In this document: in pieces, positions 33,914-40,798 of the stretch
Position numbering within the stretch: position 1 is the stretch's first letter
Layout of the letters: every line of letters begins with the position of its first letter
Assembly: GCA_049889215.1 (NCBI GenBank)
Contig: JBMHDV010000022.1
Coordinates: 1-41,139 of the forward strand
Origin: UBA817 sp049889215
GTDB lineage: Bacteria; Margulisbacteria; Marinamargulisbacteria; UBA817
DNA: 41,139 nt
Reading direction: 5' to 3'
Made by a program: the position numbers and the translations under genes
Notes under the pieces: model-generated
Told to the model about the DNA's origin: nothing
Databases searched by the model: none
Seen by the model: the letters and a program-made list of their open reading frames with translations, nothing else

Positions 33914-35853
33914 TTTTGGATTAAAAACTGATGGTTGTGAATAAAGTCTGAGTCAAATCCTGCCGCACAATAATTAAAATAATAACGCCAGGTATTAAAA
34001 AATGCATGGTCAAACCCAAGTGCTTTTATATCGTTTATTTTCTCTTGAAATGAGATGTCCCATGCGCGCAGTGTTGGCACATAATGCTTGGTAATGGTAT
34101 GACAATCAACCCAATTGAATCTTTGTTCACCAACCACCTGTTTAATATGCTCCAATGATGGCAGATGGCCCCCTGGAAAAATATGAGTTTGTATAAAGTC
34201 AGGTGATTTTAAGTAGGCACTATACCGTTCATCTGGAATCATAATGCATTGAAATAAAGCTTTTCCTTTAACCGTGAGCAATTGGTGACATTTTTTAAAA
34301 AATACAGGTAAATACTGGTGACCAACCGCCTCTAACATTTCGATTGACACAATACGATCATATTTGCCTTCAAGATGTCGATAGTCCATCAATTTAACTT
34401 CAATTTTGTCGTCCAAGTGCAATCGATTGATTTTTTTCTTAACAAAGTTATATTGCTCTTCACTAATTGTAACCGTTGTGACGTGGCAGCCAATGGTTTG
34501 AGCTGCATAAATTGCCAATGCACCCCAGCCAGATCCAATCTCTAAAATTTTATGTGATGGTTTCACATCTGCTAAGTTTAAGGCTTGTTCAATCTTATTT
34601 ATTTGAGCCGTCTCTAAGCTATCTTCATTGGTTTTAAAAATTCCAGACGAATACACACGATGTTGATCTAAAAATAACTGAAAAAAATCATTGCCTAAAT
34701 CGTAATGTTCAAAAATATTTTTTTTCGAGTTTGTTAAGCTGTTTTTTCGGTAAGCATGTTTTATTCTGTAAGTAAGTTTTGATAATGATGAGAAGATATT
34801 TTTTTGATTCGTTAAATGAGCATTTTCTATAAAAAGTTGAAATATTGCTTCCAAATTATTTGTGAACCATTCTCCTGTGATGTAAGCGTTTGCGAAGCCA
34901 ATATCTCCACCAAATACAATTCGTTTGAAAAATTTGTAGCTTTTAACTGAAATGATAGCACCATTTTGGTCTTGATTTCCAAATGTTAACACCTTCCCAT
35001 TGGGCAGTTCTAATTTTAATGACCCAGATGAGATTCCATTGAGTTTTTTTATAACAAGGTTCATACAGATCTTTTCAAGAAGTGACGGTTTTTTACGAGA
35101 TGACGATTGTGGTGATTTTAAACCAGTATTTTTAAAGTGAGGTAGCTTATGCTTCACTTTTAGTATGGTGGCTTGAAAAAGTATTCTAGGAAATGTACCT
35201 ATGGCAGTAACAATAAATTGACGTCCTATCGAAAAAAACGAAAATCGTTCAATTGGTTTTGGTGATAATGTTAGATTTGCATGAAACATTTTAGTTTCCC
35301 CTTTAAAATAATTAATAGTTATATCTATCCTATCCAGATTTTTTGAAAATAGAAAACAATACTTTCCTTCAGTCTTAAAAAACGGAGATACATGGAATTC
35401 TTTTTGTGATTGAAATAGTAGTGTATTATTTTCCTCTTTTGGATTTTCTAATAAATAAATGTGTTTTTCTGAATACGTATTATGAACTTCTGCAATAATG
35501 GCAATTATTGCGCCAGTATTGTCGAGCAAATAAAAAAATGAAACAGGATTAAAGTTTTTACCTAAGAATTCAGGTGTAGTTAGTAAATAAGCATTTTTAT
35601 ACTTTATATGGTTTGCCTGTTTGCTCAAAAAGTCATCTAACTTAGTAATTAAAGGTTGATTTTTTTTGTTTAAGTAAGTGGAATCTTTTACAGAAAATAA
35701 ATTGCGTCCGTTCCATTTGAAGCCGGCAAATTTGCTAAGTTCATTCACTTTAGAAAGGTTGATAAGTAGATAACTTAAGTCATATCGAAAAGTTCGTTTA
35801 ATTGGTGTAAATCGAGTATGTGTAGTGAATCCGGTTACAATTTTAGATGTCAT
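33904..35853 (-). CDS. Fusion of DUF1365 with a cyclopropane-fatty-acid-synthase-like methyltransferase
   Basis: 649 residues. Residues 1-240 match DUF1365 (HTRFTPIKRTFRYDLSYLL, KNFNPVSFFYLLD, AEVHNTYSEKHIYLL, KEFHVSPFF). Residues about 255-649 are a CFA-type SAM methyltransferase: FEHYDLGNDFF near 385, SAM motif ILEIGSGWGALA near 435, EMLEAVGH near 498, YYFNYCAAGF near 626. DUF1365 and CFA-like genes are usually separate neighbours. Compared with E. coli Cfa, the Cys139 site (YSCAY) reads YSSGI and the His266 site (LLHTI) reads LFQCI, while the Glu239 and Tyr317 equivalents are kept. It is therefore a CFA-like methylase rather than proven cyclopropane synthase. 4-base overlap with the flavoprotein gene. 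Confidence 0.88.
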   Translation of the reverse strand: MTSKIVTGFTTHTRFTPIKRTFRYDLSYLLINLSKVNELSKFAGFKWNGRNLFSVKDSTYLNKKNQPLITKLDDFLSKQANHIKYKNAYLLTTPEFLGKNFNPVSFFYLLDNTGAIIAIIAEVHNTYSEKHIYLLENPKEENNTLLFQSQKEFHVSPFFKTEGKYCFLFSKNLDRIDITINYFKGETKMFHANLTLSPKPIERFSFFSIGRQFIVTAIGTFPRILFQATILKVKHKLPHFKNTGLKSPQSSSRKKPSLLEKICMNLVIKKLNGISSGSLKLELPNGKVLTFGNQDQNGAIISVKSYKFFKRIVFGGDIGFANAYITGEWFTNNLEAIFQLFIENAHLTNQKNIFSSLSKLTYRIKHAYRKNSLTNSKKNIFEHYDLGNDFFQLFLDQHRVYSSGIFKTNEDSLETAQINKIEQALNLADVKPSHKILEIGSGWGALAIYAAQTIGCHVTTVTISEEQYNFVKKKINRLHLDDKIEVKLMDYRHLEGKYDRIVSIEMLEAVGHQYLPVFFKKCHQLLTVKGKALFQCIMIPDERYSAYLKSPDFIQTHIFPGGHLPSLEHIKQVVGEQRFNWVDCHTITKHYVPTLRAWDISFQEKINDIKALGFDHAFFNTWRYYFNYCAAGFDSDFIHNHQFLIQKCN

Positions 35854-37079
35854 AATTCACAGTCAAAGTATTTTGCGACTTTAACGGCTGAGGCAATTCC
35901 ATCTTCATGAAACCCATTGCCAAAGTAACTACCACAAAAAAAAGTATTCATGTTTCCATTTAAGTCTTGTAAATGGGGCTGAGTTGATACCGAGTGTTTT
36001 GTCATCATAGGGTGATCATATATGGTTTGATAGTCAATGCTGTCGTTTAATATGCCATCATCAATATTTAATGAAACAAAATAGTCCTTTGATGAATTTA
36101 GAGCTTGCAATCGATTCATGTAATAGGATGCAACCATTTTATCATCATTCGATCGAGCATAGATCCAAGATGCCCAAGCTGATCGTTTTTTTGGTGCAAT
36201 TGAACAATCTGAATGGAGGATTGTTGGATTCTTTGAATACATCCATTTTCCTAATAGTCGGACTTCATTATCAGATGGGGATGCCAGCATTTTGAGTGCT
36301 TGGTCTGCATGGGTAGCAATAATGACTTGATCAAATTTAAATTTTTGTTCATTCGAATAAATTGTGGCTTCATCCAAACCCCGTTCAATTTTAGTCACAG
36401 GGTGGTTCAATTTGATTGTTAAATTACATTGTTCGATTACTGCATTAATATATGAGATACTTCCATTTTTAAGTGTTCGCCATTTTGGTCGATTTAGAAC
36501 CTGTAGTAATCGATGGTTTTCCCAAAAACTAATAAATAATTTAGCCGGGAATTTTTGAATATCATTTTGAGAAGTTGACCAAATTGCAGCCCCCATTGGT
36601 AGAACATATTCTTTTATAAATTTTTCATTAAATCGATGTGCAATTAGAAATTCATAAATTGTTAATTCATCGCTTAAAGAAGAGCGAAGTTTTACTGCGA
36701 GTTTATTAAAACGAAAAATATCCATAATAAATTTGTAAAACTGAGGCGAAAAAACATTTGATGTTGTGCTAAAAAGCCCCTTTGGAAAGTCACTGCTATA
36801 AGCGTACTCATTTGATTGGTCATAATAAGCAAAGCTCATATCTGATTCAATTGATTGAACCCCAAGTTGATCAATGAATTTACAAAAATGTGGGTAATTA
36901 AGTTCGTTAAATACAATAAAACCAGTATCAACCATAACACCTTCTTTGGTTTTAACTGTGTTTGTATGCCCTCCCAAGCGGCAATCAGATTCAAAGATTG
37001 TAATTTTGTGTTTTTTGCTCAACATATAGGCAGCACTGATGCCTGAAATGCCACTTCCAATGACTGCGATATTTTGCAT
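35850..37079 (-). CDS. FAD-dependent amine oxidase-like protein
   Basis: 409 residues. N-terminal dinucleotide-binding motif IGSGISGISAAYML at about 7-20 with FESDCRLGGHTNT near 28-40, and a C-terminal FAD contact FCGSYFGNGFHEDGIASAVKVA near 380-400. This is the NAD/FAD-binding flavoprotein that commonly precedes DUF1365 and CFA-like genes. In a related context, UfaD of alphaproteobacteria acts with the CFA-like methylase UfaM in furan fatty acid synthesis; whether this protein does the same is inference. First gene of the operon; TATAAT lies 6 bases before the ATG. Confidence 0.85.
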   Translation of the reverse strand: MQNIAVIGSGISGISAAYMLSKKHKITIFESDCRLGGHTNTVKTKEGVMVDTGFIVFNELNYPHFCKFIDQLGVQSIESDMSFAYYDQSNEYAYSSDFPKGLFSTTSNVFSPQFYKFIMDIFRFNKLAVKLRSSLSDELTIYEFLIAHRFNEKFIKEYVLPMGAAIWSTSQNDIQKFPAKLFISFWENHRLLQVLNRPKWRTLKNGSISYINAVIEQCNLTIKLNHPVTKIERGLDEATIYSNEQKFKFDQVIIATHADQALKMLASPSDNEVRLLGKWMYSKNPTILHSDCSIAPKKRSAWASWIYARSNDDKMVASYYMNRLQALNSSKDYFVSLNIDDGILNDSIDYQTIYDHPMMTKHSVSTQPHLQDLNGNMNTFFCGSYFGNGFHEDGIASAVKVAKYFDCEL

Positions 37080-37085
37080 TTATTC

Positions 37086-37091
37086 ATTATA
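37086..37091 (-). promoter_or_regulatory. -10 box of the lipid-modification operon (leaderless)
   Basis: TATAAT on the minus strand ends 6 bases before ATG 37079. The 17-base-spaced -35 (37109-37114) is TTTTGT, the same hexamer as at the SPOR gene. Confidence 0.65.
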
Positions 37092-37115
37092 TAGAATTTA
37101 TTTTGAAAACAAAAT

Positions 37116-38087
37116 TTATACTGGCTTATGTTCGATTTTTGTTATTGTCATTTTGGGTTCATCTAATTTTTTGATTGACTGAATAATTGCAGCATCAATC
37201 AAGTTTTTTAGATATTGAATGTCTTCTCCATAATTAAAGTCAGACTCTTCAAACGCAATAGGGGTAAAAAGTCGATAGAAAATACTTTTGTAAGCCAAGA
37301 AGAACGCTTGTTGGTCTTCTCGTTTAAAAATGAATGTATCAAACCAAATGTTAGAGTTGTCATTGGTTTTTTCAATGTCAGAACTGATTTTATGAATAGA
37401 AATTGCGGTCGGGATTGCCTGGCGATATGCCGATGTTGGATGTTCTAATGATTCATTTACATCCAAAAGCCAGTCACGAGCATAGGGTTCGTTAAGATTT
37501 TCCGATAAAGCTAAAGCAATTCTATCAAATGCTTGGCAAAGTGTTGTTCCAAAAAAAGCATTAATCCCTGTGGTTGTAGCATGAAATCCTCCTGGGTGAT
37601 CAAACACATCAAAACGAGCCTTATCATCCAGTAAATGAATCACATTGGTTGCAATTAAAGGTATTTGTGATAGTCCTGGAATACTTGCCAATGAATGGAA
37701 ACCATGATTTTTTTTCTCCAATAGATAGCCTGTACAAGCTATTTTTTGATTCCGAACATACCCAACAGTTGCTGGTAATAATGCTTGTTGTTGCCGGGTA
37801 TTAATATCAATAAGGTGGATTTTTTTGCATGCCGTTGATTGCAAAGCGGCATCGATATCCAAACGCCCGTGTGGGCCTAAAATTGCGATTTGGTTTGAGT
37901 TTCCAATAAACGGTGCTATGCCTTTGTACGTTCGTCCAAACCCATTTGGGTTTGCCATTGGAGTCGCATAATGGTTTGATTTTTTTTGATCCGTATTAAA
38001 GTCGGGGGCTACAATTTGATAGGTGGAGTAGTATCTTAAAACGTGTTTATTCGTTAGTTGTGAATAATTAGTAAGGTGTCGAATCAT
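37116..38087 (-). CDS. Uncharacterised 323-residue protein with a Rossmann-like motif
   Basis: No signal peptide or membrane segment. Around residues 66-95, IAILGPHGRLDIDAALQSTACKKIHLIDIN resembles a beta-alpha-beta nucleotide- or SAM-binding unit (hydrophobic strand, G-x-x-G turn, helix, second strand ending in an acidic residue). A later DHPGGFHATTTGINAFFGTTL stretch is also distinctive. I do not recognise the family; a SAM-dependent enzyme is possible. GGGAG lies 9 bases before the ATG. It sits upstream of and co-directional with the flavoprotein operon, but that operon has its own promoter 36 bases later. Confidence 0.6.
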   Translation of the reverse strand: MIRHLTNYSQLTNKHVLRYYSTYQIVAPDFNTDQKKSNHYATPMANPNGFGRTYKGIAPFIGNSNQIAILGPHGRLDIDAALQSTACKKIHLIDINTRQQQALLPATVGYVRNQKIACTGYLLEKKNHGFHSLASIPGLSQIPLIATNVIHLLDDKARFDVFDHPGGFHATTTGINAFFGTTLCQAFDRIALALSENLNEPYARDWLLDVNESLEHPTSAYRQAIPTAISIHKISSDIEKTNDNSNIWFDTFIFKREDQQAFFLAYKSIFYRLFTPIAFEESDFNYGEDIQYLKNLIDAAIIQSIKKLDEPKMTITKIEHKPV

Positions 38088-38133
38088 GTTAATGTCTCCC
38101 AGATCTTAATGATGCATCTAATTATATATAAAT

Positions 38134-38178
38134 AAATGAAAGTATAGAAGTCAAATGCATCTATATTTGCTTTCATTT
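38134..38178. promoter_or_regulatory. Long imperfect inverted repeat upstream of the peroxiredoxin gene
   Basis: AAATGAAAG (38134-38142) pairs with CTTTCATTT (38170-38178), and inside it TATAGA (38143-38148) pairs with TCTATA (38160-38165), leaving a 4-base bulge on one side. Overlapping it, ATGCATCTA occurs twice (38112-38120 and 38155-38163), 43 bases apart. The repeat ends 22 bases before the -35 box, a good place for an activator site. Confidence 0.5.
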
Positions 38179-38200
38179 AATATAATTCGCTAAAGTGAAC

Positions 38201-38229
38201 TTGTTGCAATGGCTAAAAGCAGGTAAAAT
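38201..38229 (+). promoter_or_regulatory. Promoter of the peroxiredoxin-SOD operon (with leader)
   Basis: TTGTTG (38201-38206), 17 bases, TAAAAT (38224-38229). The +1 should be near 38236, giving a leader of about 21 bases that contains AGGAGG at 38243-38249, a strong Shine-Dalgarno. This contrasts with the leaderless genes. Confidence 0.65.
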
Positions 38230-38256
38230 AAAAGAAAAAATTTAGGAGGACAAATT

Positions 38257-38859
38257 ATGGGACTTACAGGAAAAAAAGCACCAGATTTTACCGCAAGCGC
38301 TGTGATTAACGGCAATCAAATTGTTGATGATTTTAAATTGTCAAATTTCGAAGGGAAATACACAGTATTATTCTTTTATCCATTGGATTTTACTTTTGTG
38401 TGTCCAACTGAATTGCATGCATTTCAGGATAAATTAGCTGAGTTTGAAGCAAAGAATACGCAAGTTATTGGTTGTTCAGTTGATTCTAAACATACACATT
38501 TTGCATGGTTAAATACACCAGTTGAAAAAGGTGGGATACAAGGAGTCAAATACCCACTCGTTGCTGATTTAACTAAATCAATTGCAACTGATTATGATGT
38601 TTTAAAAGAAGATGAAGGTGTTGCTTACCGAGGCTTATTTTTAATCGATAAAGAAGGCATTATTCGTCATTCACTAATTAATGATTTACCACTGGGAAGA
38701 AACGTCGACGAAGCATTACGTTTGGTTGATGCACTTCAATTTCATGAAGAAAACGGCGAAGTTTGTCCAGCAAACTGGAACAAGGGTGATAAAGCATTAA
38801 CTGGCGACGTTGAAGGTATTCAGTCATACCTGCAAGACGTTCGTGTTGTTGCTAAATAA
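38257..38859 (+). CDS. Typical 2-Cys peroxiredoxin (AhpC/Prx1 type)
   Basis: 200 residues. Peroxidatic Cys at 49 in DFTFVCPTELHAF, catalytic Thr/Arg context present, and resolving Cys at 170 in GEVCPANW, so a typical 2-Cys enzyme. The intact YPLDFTFVCPTE block and GGIQGVKYPLVAD mark the Prx1/AhpC group. It reduces hydrogen peroxide and organic peroxides. The thiol reductant (AhpF or thioredoxin) is not encoded nearby. Strong ribosome-binding site AGGAGG; followed after 30 bases by superoxide dismutase, whose product is peroxide, so the two steps are linked in one operon. Confidence 0.94.
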   Translation: MGLTGKKAPDFTASAVINGNQIVDDFKLSNFEGKYTVLFFYPLDFTFVCPTELHAFQDKLAEFEAKNTQVIGCSVDSKHTHFAWLNTPVEKGGIQGVKYPLVADLTKSIATDYDVLKEDEGVAYRGLFLIDKEGIIRHSLINDLPLGRNVDEALRLVDALQFHEENGEVCPANWNKGDKALTGDVEGIQSYLQDVRVVAK

Positions 38860-38889
38860 AATCTTTAAATGAAGGGAATAAAGGAAACC

Positions 38890-39519
38890 ATGAGCAAATT
38901 ACCAGCATTGGACTATAACTATAATGAATTAGAACCTCATATTGATGCAAAAACCATGGAGATTCATCATTCTAAGCATCACCAGGCATACATTTCTAAA
39001 TATGATGCGGCGATTGAAGGAACATCTCTCGAACAAAAACGTGTGTTTGATGTTCTTTCTGACTTTGCATCTGTATCTGATGATATCAAAGGTGCTGTTA
39101 GAAATAATGGGGGTGGGCACATTAATCATTCATTATTTTGGAAAATTATCGGTCCTAACTGTGGTGGGGCACCCAGTGGTGACCTAGCATCAGAAATTGA
39201 TAATACTTTTGGTGATTTTGAGGCGTTTAAAACAGAATTTGCAAATGCTGCGGCTACTCGCTTTGGTAGTGGTTGGGCATGGTTAGTTGTTGATTCAAAT
39301 GGCAAGTTAGCTGTTTCATCAACCCCAAATCAAGACACACCAGTTATGGAAGGTTTATTACCAATATTGGGTCTAGATGTTTGGGAACATGCATACTATC
39401 TTAATTATCAAAATCGTCGTCCAGATTATATCTCGGCGTTTTGGAATGTTGTAAACTGGAACCGTGTGGCTGAATACTTTCAAGCTGCAAAAAGTTCAGA
39501 TTCAAGCTATTTAGTATAA
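38890..39519 (+). CDS. sodA: Superoxide dismutase, manganese-type by signature
   Basis: 209 residues from ATG 38890, chosen because AAAGGAA lies upstream at the right spacing and MSKLPALDYNYNELEPHID is the normal SOD N-terminus; an ATG at 38869 would add seven odd residues. Metal ligands: His26 in MEIHHSKHH, His in HINHSLFW, and Asp and His in DVWEHAYY. GGGHINHS and the Gln in TPNQDTP are the pattern of Mn-type rather than Fe-type enzymes, though cambialistic use is possible. It converts superoxide to peroxide and oxygen. No signal peptide, so cytoplasmic. A strong terminator follows. Confidence 0.94.
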   Translation: MSKLPALDYNYNELEPHIDAKTMEIHHSKHHQAYISKYDAAIEGTSLEQKRVFDVLSDFASVSDDIKGAVRNNGGGHINHSLFWKIIGPNCGGAPSGDLASEIDNTFGDFEAFKTEFANAAATRFGSGWAWLVVDSNGKLAVSSTPNQDTPVMEGLLPILGLDVWEHAYYLNYQNRRPDYISAFWNVVNWNRVAEYFQAAKSSDSSYLV

Positions 39520-39551
39520 TAGTTTTAATTTCGATCCAAAAATATTATAGG

Positions 39552-39582
39552 AAAGCGCAATATCAATATTGCGCTTTTTTTT
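39552..39582 (+). terminator. Terminator of the peroxiredoxin-SOD operon
   Basis: AAAGCGCAATAT-CA-ATATTGCGCTTT, a perfect 12-bp stem, followed by T to 39582. The T run abuts and overlaps the bioB stop codon (39581-39583), so it is shared space between convergent genes. Confidence 0.92.
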
Positions 39583-40654
39583 AACCCTTAATTGGGTAAA
39601 GTTCGTCTTTTGTTTTTAGTTCTAGGTTATTGTTGTTAAATGCATCGAGTGCTGCAGCTGTTTTAGCTGATTCTTTAAGAGGTGTTAAATCAATGTCAGC
39701 ATCAACTTTAAATCCTGCGCGCTCAATCATTCCAATTGTGTCGTGAATATCTGAGCCCTTAATGTTTAAGTATCCATTCATAAACAATGAGTTTGCAGCC
39801 ATTAACGCCATCGGTTGCATATCTCCTAGATAGTATTCACGTCCTGCAGCAAGTCGAATTTCTGCAGTTGGGTGAACCGCTCTAAAAAGCCCGACAATTT
39901 TACAACATTTTTCAGCCGATACTTTAGGTAGCTTTCCAAGCTTATTGCCTTCCATGTGTAAATAAAAGTTAATAGGAATAGATTTTACGTTTACTTCTTT
40001 CAATTTAAATGCAACATCAACAATATCTTGATCGGACTCACCCATGCCTACAATCATTCCAGAACAAATATCAATATTGTTTTCGTTAACGTTTGATAAG
40101 GTATCTAGACGATCCTTAAATGTATGTGTCGTACAAATGTTGTCGTAATGAGATTCAGATGTGTTTAAATTATGGTTGTAACGATCAAGTCCTGATTCAG
40201 CCAATAGTTTTGCATCTTCTTTTGAAATTAATCCAGGGGATAAGCAAACCTCAATTGGGAAGTTTGATTTAATTTTTTTTATAACATTAGATAAGAATTC
40301 AACCCGCTTTTTCGATGGACCTCGCCCTGAAAAAACCATGCAGTATCGAAAAGCTCCCTTTTTATAGGCATTCTCAGCTTCTTGTAGAATCTGGTCTTCA
40401 TCCTTTTTTGTATATTTTTCGATTGGTACTTTTGAATCTTTGGCTTGGACACAATAGTGACAATCTTCAGGGCAGTATCCGTTTTGAGAATTGTTTAAAA
40501 TATGAATTCTTACGTCTTTGCCAAAGTATTTTTTACGCGGTGCGTATGTGGCACTTAACAACTCGATTGTATCGATATCTGAAGATAATAGCGACAAGGC
40601 TTCATCATTAGTCAAAGAGTCTTCTGTTCTTATTTTTTCAATAATGGAATTCAT
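39581..40654 (-). CDS. bioB: Biotin synthase (radical SAM)
   Basis: 357 residues, typical BioB. The 4Fe-4S radical SAM motif CPEDCHYC gives Cys 61, 65 and 68. Other conserved blocks are YCMVFSGRGP near 103, NHNLNTSESHYDNICTTHTFKDRL near 159-182, CSGMIVGMGE near 196-205, and RLAAGREYY near 269-277. It inserts sulfur into dethiobiotin as the last step of biotin synthesis. bioA, bioD and bioF are not adjacent. Promoter directly at the start codon, with a perfect palindrome over the -35, suggesting repression by a regulator. Confidence 0.96.
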   Translation of the reverse strand: MNSIIEKIRTEDSLTNDEALSLLSSDIDTIELLSATYAPRKKYFGKDVRIHILNNSQNGYCPEDCHYCVQAKDSKVPIEKYTKKDEDQILQEAENAYKKGAFRYCMVFSGRGPSKKRVEFLSNVIKKIKSNFPIEVCLSPGLISKEDAKLLAESGLDRYNHNLNTSESHYDNICTTHTFKDRLDTLSNVNENNIDICSGMIVGMGESDQDIVDVAFKLKEVNVKSIPINFYLHMEGNKLGKLPKVSAEKCCKIVGLFRAVHPTAEIRLAAGREYYLGDMQPMALMAANSLFMNGYLNIKGSDIHDTIGMIERAGFKVDADIDLTPLKESAKTAAALDAFNNNNLELKTKDELYPIKG

Positions 40655-40661
40655 ACAAATT

Positions 40662-40690
40662 AGATTACATTTTTTACGTTATTTGATCAA
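40662..40690 (-). promoter_or_regulatory. Promoter of bioB (leaderless)
   Basis: On the minus strand: TTGATC (40685-40690), 17 bases, TAATCT (40662-40667), 7 bases, ATG at 40654. Confidence 0.7.
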
Positions 40691-40694
40691 ATAA
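40679..40694. promoter_or_regulatory. 16-base palindrome over the bioB -35 box: candidate operator
   Basis: TTATTTGATCAAATAA is a perfect palindrome that covers the whole -35 hexamer, so a bound protein would block RNA polymerase. It does not match the BioR box (TTATMKATAA) or a spaced FNR box (TTGAT-N4-ATCAA) exactly. The regulator is unknown. Confidence 0.55.
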
Positions 40695-40798
40695 GATTTT
40701 TTAAATCAATGTTAAATCTATCTTTATCAAATCATGAAAGATGTCATATTTTGCCAACGATATATAATAGCTTGGATGCAAAGGGTAAATGAGTTAAT

